Shown here: positions 1 through 9,100 of the stretch, one piece after another | Layout of the letters: every line of letters starts with the position of its first letter | Numbering within the stretch: the stretch's first letter is position 1 | From: Oscillospiraceae bacterium | Lineage (GTDB): Bacteria > Bacillota > Clostridia > Oscillospirales > Ruminococcaceae | Direction: 5' to 3' | NCBI GenBank assembly: GCA_021769525.1 | Contig: JAETSQ010000018.1 | Span: 1 to 64,000 of the forward strand | DNA length: 64,000 nt | The notes under the pieces: model-generated | Told to the model about the DNA's origin: nothing | Database searches by the model: none | What the model saw: only the letters and a program-made list of their open reading frames with translations | Translations under genes and position numbers: made by a program

Positions 1-196
1 TTTTCTTTTCACGGGACCAGAAAATTTGCTCGCAAATTTTCAGTGAGCCGGGGCGATGCGTAGCAGCGCCAGCACGCGAAGCGGGCGTATTTTCGATGTA
101 TTTTTACATCGAAAATTAGGATTAAAGAAAAAGAAGCAAAAAGAAAAGCGCCGTTCCCCCGCAGGACCGATAAAAAAGTTTATGAGGAGGGGTCCT
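1..196. repeat. Non-coding repeat segment with palindromes
   Basis: No gene is supported here. Two perfect palindromes are visible: AGAAAATTTGC/GCAAATTTTC near 19-41 and ATTTTCGATGTA/TACATCGAAAAT near 91-118. Positions 124-150 (minus strand) carry the CTTTTCTTTTTGCTTCTTTTTCTT core that recurs near 21.54, 46.14, 55.94 and 56.09 kb. An open frame running into the next gene from position 56 crosses these repeats and looks spurious. Confidence 0.6.
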
Positions 197-799
197 ATGC
201 CTTGGGAGCAGCTAATGTACAAGGACCGGCTCTTCCGGGAGGAGGACTGGTCCGAATCGGAGCTTACCGGCTGCACCTTTGAGGGCTGCGGCTTCACCGG
301 CGGGAGCTTCGCCGGGAGCCGGCTCTCCCGCTGCGTCTTTACCGGCTGCCGGTTCCGCTTTGCGGACCTTTCCGGCATCACCGCCAAAAACTGCGCGTTT
401 TTAAACTGCGTCTTTGACGAGGCGAATCTCTTTGGGGCGGTGCTCTCCCACTGCAAGTGCACCGGCAGCAGTTTTTCCTCCGCCAGGACCACCGGCCTTT
501 CCCTGGAGGCCGGCACCTACGAATACTGCGATCTTTCCCGGCTCTCCCTCACCGGGGCGGAGCTGGTGGGGGCCTCCTTCGCCCACGCCGACCTGCGGGA
601 ATGCTCCCTCCGGAAGGCGGACCTGCGGCACTGCGACTTCACCCAGGCCCTGATGCAGGGCTGCGACCTGACGGGGGCGGACCTGCGGGGGGCCACCCTG
701 GCCGGGGTGGAGGTGCGGGCGCTGCGGATGAAGAATACGTCCATCGACCTGCCCCTGGCGGTGGCCATCGCCGAGGGACTGGGGGGGAAGCTGCTTTAG
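197..799 (+). CDS. Pentapeptide-repeat protein
   Basis: A 200-residue protein. From about residue 20 onward it is a run of A(D/N)LxG-type five-residue repeats such as ADLSG, ANLFG, ADLRE, ADLRH, ADLTG and ADLRG. Such repeats fold into a right-handed quadrilateral beta-helix. There is no signal peptide or membrane segment. I chose the ATG at 197 because an AGGAGGGG ribosome binding site lies 6-13 bases upstream; the in-frame ATG at 182 sits ahead of that site. The stop codon lies at the edge of a fold-back repeat, so the original 3' end could have been altered by insertion. Family members range from DNA-gyrase mimics to proteins of unknown role; nothing here decides which. Confidence 0.8.
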   Translation: MPWEQLMYKDRLFREEDWSESELTGCTFEGCGFTGGSFAGSRLSRCVFTGCRFRFADLSGITAKNCAFLNCVFDEANLFGAVLSHCKCTGSSFSSARTTGLSLEAGTYEYCDLSRLSLTGAELVGASFAHADLRECSLRKADLRHCDFTQALMQGCDLTGADLRGATLAGVEVRALRMKNTSIDLPLAVAIAEGLGGKLL

Positions 800-1004
800 A
801 GCCCATTCAAAATCTCCTGGCGCACCGCTTGAACGAATCTTTTCCCGCCCAGACTGCGTCAAAAATGCTCGGAATACACCAAGTATTCCTGCGCTTTTTT
901 CCTTGTTGGGCGGAAAAATCTCCGTCCATTCTGCGAAGCAGACGTGCCCGAAGGGGCATAGCCCCGTTAGGGCTGGCACACCCAGAGACCTTGAATAGGC
1001 TCTT
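797..1004. mobile_element. Fold-back (MITE-like) element, about 208 bp
   Basis: The ends form an imperfect terminal inverted repeat: AGAGCCCATTCAAAATCTC on the left against AGAGCCTATTCAAGGTCTC read inward from the right (16 of 19 match). Inside are a second inverted pair (TTTTCCCGCCCA against TTTTTCCGCCCAA) and a central perfect hairpin GGAATAC-accaa-GTATTCC, so the whole unit can fold on itself. There is no transposase. A TA flanks both sides, which could be a target duplication. It sits exactly between the pentapeptide gene and udk. Confidence 0.6.
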
Positions 1005-1057
1005 AGAAGCGGACAGGCTGTCCTGTCATTATAATAATTGGAACGGAGGGGTAATTT

Positions 1058-1693
1058 ATGGGTGCAGAAACAGGCAAAACCATGGTCATCGGCATCGCCG
1101 GGGGCACCGGCAGCGGCAAGACTACCGTCACGCAAAAGATCAAGGAATACTTCGGGGAGGATGTCAGCGTCATCTACCACGATAACTACTACAAGCGCCA
1201 CGACGAGCTCCCCTACGCCGAGCGGGCCAAGCTGAACTACGACCATCCCGACGCCTTCGATACCGAGATGATGGTGGAGGACCTGCGGCGCCTCCGGACC
1301 GGGGAGGCGGTGCGCTGCCCGGTCTACGACTACTCCATCCACAACCGCACCGATGAGACGGTGGAGGTGCGTCCCACCAAGGTGGTCATCGCCGAGGGCA
1401 TCCTTATCTTTGCGGACCCCCGCCTGCGGGAGCAGATGGACATCAAAATTTTTGTGGATACCGACGCGGACACCCGCATCCTGCGGCGCATCCTCCGGGA
1501 CGTAAAAGAGCGGGGCCGCACCCTGGAAAGCGTCATCAACCAGTATCTCACCACCGTCAAGCCCATGCACGAGCAGTACGTCCAGCCCAGCCGCAAGTAC
1601 GCCGACATCGTCATGCTGGAGGGCGGGCACAACCTGGTGGCGCTGGATATGATCATCCAGCGCATCCGCAGCCACGTGGAGGGCGCGAAGTAA
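1058..1693 (+). CDS. udk: Uridine kinase
   Basis: A 211-residue cytoplasmic kinase of the Udk family, which phosphorylates uridine and cytidine to UMP and CMP in pyrimidine salvage. The P-loop GGTGSGKTT is near residues 15-23, followed by the family's YHDNYYK segment near residues 40-46, DHPDAFD near 61-67 and the YDYSIHNR substrate-binding stretch near 89-96. The length is typical (205-215). GGAGGGG about 10 bases upstream supports the ATG at 1058. It appears monocistronic: a fold-back element lies upstream and several hairpins follow before mutS2. Confidence 0.95.
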   Translation: MGAETGKTMVIGIAGGTGSGKTTVTQKIKEYFGEDVSVIYHDNYYKRHDELPYAERAKLNYDHPDAFDTEMMVEDLRRLRTGEAVRCPVYDYSIHNRTDETVEVRPTKVVIAEGILIFADPRLREQMDIKIFVDTDADTRILRRILRDVKERGRTLESVINQYLTTVKPMHEQYVQPSRKYADIVMLEGGHNLVALDMIIQRIRSHVEGAK

Positions 1694-1700
1694 AGCAATT

Positions 1701-1890
1701 CTGGGGCGCCGCCCCAGCCCCCGCTTCTTTCTCGCTCATGTTTTCAGGCTGCTCTAACGCCGTTCGCCTATCCGGCGGGGACCCCCTTTCTGTGCCGACA
1801 GAAAGGGGGGAAAGAACGGCTCAAGGGCTTTGCCCTTGATAATCCCACCGGGGGGTTCCCCCCTGGACCCTCCCAAAGGGTTCTTGTGAA
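1701..1890. repeat. Cluster of GC-rich palindromes between udk and mutS2
   Basis: Four palindromes follow one another: CTGGGGC/GCCCCAG at 1701-1717, CCCCCTTTCTGT-gccg-ACAGAAAGGGGG near 1783-1810, CAAGGGC-ttt-GCCCTTG near 1822-1838, and a GGGGGG/CCCCCC pair near 1850-1865. The first may terminate udk. The others, with tetraloops and flanking conserved-looking text, resemble interspersed REP-like units. Confidence 0.5.
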
Positions 1891-1945
1891 ACAGGATAGT
1901 TTTAGGGAGAAACGACCTCTCCCCCAAAAATGAGGTTTACACGCT

Positions 1946-4321
1946 ATGGAAAACAAGCATTACATCGCCCTGGAGCTGGACAAGGTGCTGGAGCTGCTGG
2001 CGGCAAAGACCACCTGTCCGGCCAGCGCCGCCCGCGCCAGGGAGCTCATCCCCTACAGCGACTGGCGGGACGTCAGCCGGGCAGTCCGGCAGACCGCCCA
2101 ACTGAACACCCTCTCCGTCCGCTTCGGCACGCCGGGGCTGGGGGGCATCCACGACTGCTCCGCCGCGGTGCGGCGGGCGGCGGTGGGGGGGCGGCTCTCC
2201 ATCCCGGAGTTGCTGTCCGTCTGCCGGGTACTGCGCACCATCCGGGCGGTGCGGGACTGGCGGCGGCAGGCGGAGGAACCCACCGACGCCGACGGCCTCT
2301 TTGACGCCCTCACTCCCAACCGGGCCCTGGAGGAGGAGATCGACCGCTGCATCCTGAACGATGAGGAGCTCCAGGACACCGCCTCCCCGGAGCTGGCCAG
2401 CATCCGCCGCAGGATACGCAAAGCCCAGCTCTCCATCCGGGAGAAGCTGGACAGCATCATCAAAAGCCCCCAGTACGCCCAGGTCCTCCAGGAGGCCATC
2501 GTCACCATCCGGGACGGCCGCTTCGTTGTGCCGGTGAAGGCGGAGCGCAAGGGGGAGCTGCGGGGCCTCGTTCACGACACCTCCGGTTCCGGGGCCACCG
2601 TCTTTGTGGAGCCCATGGCGGTGGTGGACGCCAACAACGAGATCCGCGTCCTCCAGGGGGAGGAGCGGGAGGAAGTTGACCGCATCCTGCTGGAGCTTTC
2701 CGGCCGGGTGGGGGAGATGGCGGAGCTCATCCAGGAGTCCTTCTCCGCCCTGGTGGAGCTGGACCTCCTCTTTGCCAAGTCCCGGCTGGCGGACGCCATG
2801 CACGCCTCGGTGCCGGAGATACGCCAGGACCGGGTGCTGCGCCTTAACAAGGCCCGGCATCCCCTCATCCCGCGGGACAAGGTGGTGCCGGTGGACATCT
2901 CCCTGGGGGACAGCTTCGATACCCTGGTCATCACCGGCCCCAACACCGGGGGCAAGACGGTGGCCCTCAAGACCCTGGGGCTCCTCACCCTCATGGCAGC
3001 CTGCGGGATGCTGCTCCCCTGTGGGGACGGCAGCTGTGTCCCGGTCTTTGACCGGGTGCTGGCGGACATCGGGGACGAGCAGAGCATCGAGCAGAGCCTC
3101 TCCACCTTCTCCGCCCACATCACCAACATCATCTCCATCCTGGAGTGGGCCGGGCCCCGGAGCCTGGTCCTCACCGACGAGCTGGGGGCGGGCACCGACC
3201 CGGTGGAGGGGGCCGCCCTGGCCGTCTCCATCCTGGAGGCCCTGCGGCAGAAGGGAGCCCTCGTCGCCGCCACCACCCACTACGCGGAGATCAAGATGTA
3301 CGCCCTCACCACCCCTGGGGTGGAAAACGGCAGCTGCGAATTCAATGTGGAGACCCTCTCCCCCACCTACCGGCTCCTCATCGGGGTGCCGGGGCGTTCC
3401 AACGCCTTCGCCATCAGCCAGCGGCTGGGGCTGCCGGAGGAGATCATCGGCCGGGCCAAGGAGCTGGTGAGCTCGGAAAACACCCGCTTTGAGGATGTGG
3501 TGAGCGACCTGGAGCGGACCCGCCAGGAGCTGGAAAAGGAGCAGCAGGCCGCCGCCAGCCGCCGCCAGCAGATGGACGCCCTCAAGAAGGAGATGGACGA
3601 GGAGCGGCAGCGGCTCTACGCCCAGCTGGACAAGGAGGCCCAGCAGGCCAGGGAGCAGGCCCAGACCATGGTGGAGCGGGTGAAGAGCCAGACCGACCTG
3701 CTCCTCAACGAGCTGGAGGAGCTGAAAAAGCAGCAGGACAAGGAGGAATTCAGCAAAAAATTTGCGGAGCTGCGGGCCGGGTACAAGGGCCGGATGGAGC
3801 ACCTGCGGGACCTGGCGGACCCGGTGGCCCAGCGGCGGGGGGAGGCCTACGTCCTGCCCCGGAAGCTAAAGAGCGGCGACACGGTGCTGCTCACCGGGCT
3901 GAATCTGGAGGGGACGGTCCTCTCCGGGCCGGACAGCTCCGGCTGCTACATGGTCCAGGCGGGCATCCTGAAGAGCAAGGTGAAGGAGGAGGAGCTGCGC
4001 CTGGTGGACACAAAGGACCGGAAGGTGACGGTCAACGGCCGCCGCCGCACCACCACCGAGAGCAAGGTGGACCGGGAGGCCCGCACCGAGATCGACATCC
4101 GGGGGATGGACACCATCGACGGCATCGCCACGGTAGACCGCTTCCTGGACCAGGCCGCCCTGATGGGGATGGGAACGGTGACCATCATCCACGGCAAGGG
4201 TACCGGCGCCCTGCGCACCGCCATCCAGAACCACCTGCGGAAGGCGAAGGGCGTCAAGTCCTTCCGCCCCGGTATGTACGGCGAGGGGGAGGCCGGGGTG
4301 ACGGTGGTGGAGCTGAAGTGA
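1946..4321 (+). CDS. mutS2: Endonuclease MutS2
   Basis: A 791-residue MutS2, the usual length. Order: MutS core and lever region (to about residue 290), ABC-type ATPase with Walker A GPNTGGKT near residue 331 and the DELGAGTD Walker B/signature region near 411-418, a long charged coiled coil (about 515-600), and a C-terminal Smr nuclease domain (about 715-791) with DIRGMD and HGKGTGALR motifs. MutS2 acts on branched DNA and on collided ribosomes in Firmicutes rather than in mismatch repair. The ATG at 1946 follows a weak TGAGG. No mutL or mutS is nearby. Confidence 0.95.
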   Translation: MENKHYIALELDKVLELLAAKTTCPASAARARELIPYSDWRDVSRAVRQTAQLNTLSVRFGTPGLGGIHDCSAAVRRAAVGGRLSIPELLSVCRVLRTIRAVRDWRRQAEEPTDADGLFDALTPNRALEEEIDRCILNDEELQDTASPELASIRRRIRKAQLSIREKLDSIIKSPQYAQVLQEAIVTIRDGRFVVPVKAERKGELRGLVHDTSGSGATVFVEPMAVVDANNEIRVLQGEEREEVDRILLELSGRVGEMAELIQESFSALVELDLLFAKSRLADAMHASVPEIRQDRVLRLNKARHPLIPRDKVVPVDISLGDSFDTLVITGPNTGGKTVALKTLGLLTLMAACGMLLPCGDGSCVPVFDRVLADIGDEQSIEQSLSTFSAHITNIISILEWAGPRSLVLTDELGAGTDPVEGAALAVSILEALRQKGALVAATTHYAEIKMYALTTPGVENGSCEFNVETLSPTYRLLIGVPGRSNAFAISQRLGLPEEIIGRAKELVSSENTRFEDVVSDLERTRQELEKEQQAAASRRQQMDALKKEMDEERQRLYAQLDKEAQQAREQAQTMVERVKSQTDLLLNELEELKKQQDKEEFSKKFAELRAGYKGRMEHLRDLADPVAQRRGEAYVLPRKLKSGDTVLLTGLNLEGTVLSGPDSSGCYMVQAGILKSKVKEEELRLVDTKDRKVTVNGRRRTTTESKVDREARTEIDIRGMDTIDGIATVDRFLDQAALMGMGTVTIIHGKGTGALRTAIQNHLRKAKGVKSFRPGMYGEGEAGVTVVELK

Positions 4322-4337
4322 CCGCACCCCCGGCTAC

Positions 4338-4365
4338 TTGAAACCTGTACGAAATCAGGTATAAT
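4338..4365 (+). promoter_or_regulatory. Sigma-A promoter for the 115-residue Cys-rich protein
   Basis: TTGAAA at 4338-4343 and TATAAT at 4360-4365 with a 16-base spacer, about 58 bases before the ATG at 4424. Confidence 0.65.
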
Positions 4366-4423
4366 GGAGCTGCCGGAACGGCAGCCGGAAATGACATATA
4401 TTAGGAAAAGAGGAACCGTCATC

Positions 4424-4771
4424 ATGGAAAAAGCTGTACTGGATTTTGTTACCGAAAAGACCCGCGCCCTGTTGGCCTCCCCTACCTGCTGCGCCGAGCT
4501 GCGGACCGTCGCCCAGAACTGGCTGATCGACCCCAGCGCCGAAATGACCCGCCGCTATGTCGCCGAGATGGAGGCGGACATTATGCCCGCCGAGGGCCTG
4601 CTGGCCTTTGCGGAATCCGAGGCGGGGGCCAAGGTCTTCGGCGCCGAGGACGCCAAAAAGGTGGCCGCCCACGCCCGGAGCCTCATCGCCGCCGGCGCCC
4701 GCTACTGCGACTGCTCCGCCTGTGCCGCCTGTGCCGCCATGCTGGAGATCAAGGACCGGATGCTCCGCTGA
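4424..4771 (+). CDS. Conserved small protein with a C-terminal Cys cluster
   Basis: A 115-residue acidic, Ala-rich, mainly helical protein. It carries a CC pair near residue 22 and a CDCSACAAC cluster near residues 98-106, which could bind a metal or a cofactor. There is no signal peptide or membrane segment. The ATG at 4424 follows AGAGGAA and its own sigma-A promoter; the upstream in-frame ATG at 4364 lies inside that promoter. I do not recognise a function. I have a vague memory of similar proteins carrying an 'Hsp90' label in clostridial genomes, but nothing in this sequence resembles Hsp90. Confidence 0.7.
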   Translation: MEKAVLDFVTEKTRALLASPTCCAELRTVAQNWLIDPSAEMTRRYVAEMEADIMPAEGLLAFAESEAGAKVFGAEDAKKVAAHARSLIAAGARYCDCSACAACAAMLEIKDRMLR

Positions 4772-4810
4772 ACCGCTCCCGAAATACTGACTGTAAAAAA
4801 AGGAGTTTCT

Positions 4811-4876
4811 GTCGAAAAAGTTTTTTCGACAAGTTGAAGCGCCCGCCGGAAAGCAAGCAGCTTTCCGGCGGGCGCT
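4811..4876. terminator. Two palindromes acting as bidirectional terminator
   Basis: GTCGAAAAA/TTTTTCGAC at 4811-4830 and a perfect 17-bp stem, AGCGCCCGCCGGAAAGC at 4838-4854 with its complement at 4860-4876. They lie between two convergent genes and can serve both. Confidence 0.7.
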
Positions 4877-4903
4877 CTCTGTGCCTTTCATCTACACCGG
4901 GTA

Positions 4904-5476
4904 TCAGGGCTTTACGTAGCCGTGGGTGCTCATGGTGTAGCCTTCCTGCTCGGTCACCGTCAGGTACAGGACCCGGCCGTCCTCCTGGAGCTGAACATAG
5001 CAGACCCCGTCCACAAACTTATCGGTGATCTCCAGCTTCTGGTCGTGGTAGTAGACCCATACGCTGCCGTCCTCCAGGTAGGCCACCTCCGGGGAGTCCA
5101 GATGCTCCAGGATCTCCTCCTCGGTGAGGGGGCGCTCTTTGCCAAAGAGCCCGATGGCGACACCGCCGCCGGCGACGGAGCGGGGCTCGCCGTTTTCGTC
5201 CTCGTAGGAGAGGGTGTAGCTTTTGCCCCGGATGTCCAGGACGGCATTGGTCTGGTCCCCGTGGATCCAGACCTGGACTTTGCGCTGGATGCCGCCGATG
5301 TCGGCGGCGTAGGCAACGCTGGCCATAGCCACGATCAGCACTGCTGCGGCGCAGAGGGAAACCAGCCGGCGGACCGGCAGAACTTTTACATGATCCATTG
5401 ATGCAACCTCCATAAGATCGTGCTCGGAGGCCCGGAGCAGGGAAAATGCCCGTTTGTACCGTTCCTTGTCAGTCAT
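4904..5476 (-). CDS. Membrane-anchored partner of the ECF sigma factor (putative anti-sigma)
   Basis: A 190-residue protein with a cytoplasmic N-terminus of about 35 residues, one membrane segment near residues 36-58 (VSLCAAAVLIVAMASVAYA) and an exported C-terminal domain with beta-rich YTLSYEDENG and VWVYYHDQKLEIT stretches. Its start overlaps the end of the sigma gene by 8 bases, so the two are translationally coupled. Position and topology fit an anti-sigma factor that holds the sigma at the membrane until an outside signal arrives. It lacks an obvious zinc HxxxCxxC motif. The family name is uncertain; DUF4179-like proteins share this layout. Confidence 0.7.
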   Translation of the reverse strand: MTDKERYKRAFSLLRASEHDLMEVASMDHVKVLPVRRLVSLCAAAVLIVAMASVAYAADIGGIQRKVQVWIHGDQTNAVLDIRGKSYTLSYEDENGEPRSVAGGGVAIGLFGKERPLTEEEILEHLDSPEVAYLEDGSVWVYYHDQKLEITDKFVDGVCYVQLQEDGRVLYLTVTEQEGYTMSTHGYVKP

Positions 5477-5948
5477 TGTTCCAGTCCTCCTTGAGTGTGT
5501 TTTTCAGAAGCGCTCTCGCCCGGCTCAGCCGGCTTTTGACGGTGCCGCCGGGGCACCCCAGGATGCGGGCGATCTCCCGGATGTCGTAGTCCTCGTAGTA
5601 AAACATATGGATGACCACGCGGTACTTCTCCTCCAGGCCCATGACGGCCTCAAACAGCCGGCTGTCCTCCGGCTCCTCAAAGGGGAGCGCCGCCATCTCC
5701 TCCTCCCATCCGGCCCGCTTGCGCCGCCAAAAGGAGGCTCGTATGTCCTTGGCCCGGTTGATGACCACGCGGATCAGCCAGGCCCGGATGTGCTCCTCGC
5801 TCTCAAAGTCCTTTTTGGCGCCGCAGTACCGGATGAGGGTATCCTGCACCGCGTCCTCGGCGTCCTCCCGGTTCTGGCACACGGTGAAGGCGATGGCAAA
5901 CAGCCGGTCTGTGTAGGTCCGAAAGATCTCTTCTGTTGTCAGTCTCAC
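5469..5948 (-). CDS. ECF-type RNA polymerase sigma factor
   Basis: A 159-residue sigma-70 family protein with region 2 near residues 5-68 (DRLFAIAFTVCQNREDAEDAVQDT, then RAWLIRVVINRAKD) and region 4 near 100-155 (YEDYDIREIARILGCPGGTVKSRLSRAR helix-turn-helix). It directs RNA polymerase to a small regulon. I prefer the GTG at 5948, preceded by AAAAGAGG and giving the usual RLTTEEIFRTY start; a GTG at 5984 would add 12 residues without a ribosome binding site. The downstream overlapping gene is its likely anti-sigma factor. Confidence 0.88.
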   Translation of the reverse strand: MRLTTEEIFRTYTDRLFAIAFTVCQNREDAEDAVQDTLIRYCGAKKDFESEEHIRAWLIRVVINRAKDIRASFWRRKRAGWEEEMAALPFEEPEDSRLFEAVMGLEEKYRVVIHMFYYEDYDIREIARILGCPGGTVKSRLSRARALLKNTLKEDWNND

Positions 5949-6067
5949 AAAAACGCCTCTTTTCTCTCTTGAAGGTCCCTTCACCTACAATACGGAACAA
6001 AGAGAAAAAAGGTTGCAAAAAAGAGAAAAAACTTTGCGGCCCGCCCCTCCCGATTTGGCCGTATCAC

Positions 6068-6096
6068 TTGACACGAATTTGCACAATTGTTAGAAT
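6068..6096 (+). promoter_or_regulatory. Sigma-A promoter for the sensor kinase
   Basis: TTGACA at 6068-6073 and TAGAAT at 6091-6096, 17-base spacer, about 50 bases before the ATG at 6145. Confidence 0.65.
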
Positions 6097-6144
6097 TATA
6101 CAGGGTATCTTTGCATCATCACCTACAGGCTGGGGGAGATCTTG

Positions 6145-9100
6145 ATGTACCATTGTCACACGATATTTTACCTGGTGGGACAGCAGGCCGGGACCTTTGA
6201 CCCGGTGCGGCAGCTTGTCCCCCCGGAAGGCTTTACCCACGAGCTGCTGGAAAGCAGCGAGCCGGAAAGATCCTTGGCCGCCAGGGCCAGCGTCATCCTG
6301 GCTGACCTGCGGGGCTCCGACCCGGTAAAGACCGCCCACGCGCTGGCCTCCTGGAAAGCTCCGGAGGCGCAGCTCATCCTCCTGGCGGAGGAGGCCCAGA
6401 CAGCGGAACTTTTCCAAAACCTCCCGCAGCAGACCACCGATGTGTGGAACCTGCCCATGGGGCCTGCCCAGTGGCGCTTCCGCCTGGGGAAATGGCAGCA
6501 GGACTGGAAGTACGCCAAGGACGCCTGGCAGACCGGCCAGTACCTGGAGGCCACCATCAACGCGTCCCCCAACCTCATCTGGTACAAGACGAAGGACGGC
6601 ATCCACGAGAAGGTGAATGACAGCTTCTGCGCCACCGTGGGCAAGACCAAGGCCCAGGTGCAGGGCCGGGGCCACGCCTACATCTGGGATGTGGAGCGGG
6701 ACGATCCCGTCTGCATCGAATCCGAGCGGCTGGTGATGGAAAGCCGGGAGACCCATATCTCGGAGGAGACCATCCAAACCGGCGGGGAACAGAAGATCCT
6801 CACCACCTACAAGTCCCCCCTCTATGACCTGGACGGCAGCGTTATGGGCACGGTGGGGATAGCCATCGATACTACCCTGGAGCGGATCTATGCCCAGGAG
6901 ATCACCCGCAAAAACCAGATGCTGGAGACCATCTTCACCACCATGGACTGCGGCATCCTCTGCCATTCTCTGGATGGCCTCCGGGTCCTCAGCGTCAACC
7001 AGGCCGCTCTGCGCATCCTGGACTACGACTCCCCGGAGAAGCTGGCCGCCGAGGGGCTTTACACCGTATCCCTCCGGGTGGTGGAAGAGGACCGCATCCA
7101 GCTGCAAAAGAGGATCACCACCCTGGAAAACGTGGGGGACACGTTCAGCATGGATTACCGCATCCTCCACCGGGACGGCAGTCTCCTGCACATTATGGGC
7201 AGCTTTAAGCTGGCCGAAAAGGACGGGGAGCGCTTCTACCAGCAGTTCCTCCTGGACTGCACCGCCCGGAAGCGGCAGGAAGCCCAGGACCAGCGGCGGC
7301 AGATGGAGCTGATCCACGCCCTCAGCGTGGATTACAGCCTGGTCTGCTACTTCGATCTGGATACCGGGAAGGGCCGGACTCTGCGCATCAGCGGCTGCGG
7401 CCACAATATCCTGGAGCCCATCTTCTCCGGGGAGCTGGTGCTGGAGGACTGCGTTGGGCGGTACATCGATGTGGGGGTCTATCCGGAGGACCGGGAGGCC
7501 CTGCGCCAGGCTGTCCTGCGGGAAAATCTCCTCCAGGAGCTGCTGAAAAAGCCCGTGTTCCACCAGAACTATCGCACCGTCTGCTGCGGAAAGACCCGGT
7601 ACTTCCAGATGAAAACGGTCCGCGCCGGGGATTGGAACGAGAGCCACGGGATCGTGCTGGGCTTCCGGACCATCGATGAAGAGACGCGGGAGGACCGGGA
7701 GAAGAAGGCCCTCCTGGAGGACGCCCTTTCCCAGGCCAACCAGGCCAACCGGGCCAAGAGCGTCTTTCTCTCCAATATGTCCCACGACATCCGCACCCCC
7801 ATGAACGCCATCATCGGCTTCACCGCCCTGGCCATCACCCACATCGACCACAAGGAGCAGGTGGAGGAGTACCTGAAGAAGATCATGACCTCCGGCAACC
7901 ACCTTCTCAGCCTCATCAACGATGTGCTGGATATGAGCCGCATCGAGAGCGGCAAGATCCACCTGGAGGAGCAGCCCTGCAGCCTGCCGGAGATCCTCCA
8001 CGAACTCAGGAACATCATCCAGGCGGACATCCACGCCAAGCAGCTGGACCTCTACCTGGACGCGGTGGATGTCCGCAACGAAGAGATCTGCTGCGACCGC
8101 CTGCGGCTGAACCAGGTGCTCCTGAACCTCCTCAGCAATGCGGTGAAGTACACCGGTGCCGGGGGCATGGTCAGTGTCAAGGTGGTGGAGCGCTCCGGCG
8201 CCCCCGCCGGCTATGCCAACTACGATTTCCACATCAAGGATAACGGCATCGGCATGAGCGAGGAGTTCGTCACCCATATCTTCGATCCCTTTGAGCGGGA
8301 GCGCAACTCCACCATCAGCGGCATCCAAGGCACCGGCCTGGGCATGGCCATCACCAAGAACATCGTGGATATGATGAACGGCACCATCGAGGTGAAGAGC
8401 AAGCAGGGGGTGGGGACCGAGTGCATCGTCTCCTTCACCTTCCGCCTCCACTCCGGCACAAAGGAGCCTCTCACCATTCCGGAGCTCAGCGGACTGCGGG
8501 CGCTGGTGGTGGACGATGACTTCAACACCTGCGACAGCGTCTCCTGTATGCTCCAGGAGATCGGCCTGCGGGCGGAATGGACCCTTTCCGGCAAGGAGGC
8601 GGTGCTGCGCACCCGCCAGGCCGTCATGCGGGACGACCACTACTTTGTTTATATCATCGACTGGCTGCTGCCGGATATGAACGGCATCGAGGTGGCCCGG
8701 AGGATACGCCAGGAGGTGGGCCACGAGGCGCCCATCATCGTCCTCACCGCCTACGACTGGTCGGACATCGAGGACGAGGCCAGGGAGGCCGGCGTCACTG
8801 CCTTCTGCAGCAAGCCCATCTTCCTTTCCGAGCTCCACGGCTGCCTGCACTCCATCCTCTGGGCGGACCGGCAGAGCAACGCCGTCACCGGAATGCGAAA
8901 GGCCTCCCGCCCCGGACACATCCTGCTGGTGGAGGACAACGAGCTCAATCAGGAGATCGCCGTCACCATCCTGGAGGAGGCGGGCTTCACCACCGAGGTG
9001 GCGGAAAACGGCCAGATCGCCGTGGATATGGTGAAAAATTCCAAGCCCGGCCAGTTCCAGCTGGTGCTGATGGATGTACAGATGCCGGTGATGAACGGCT

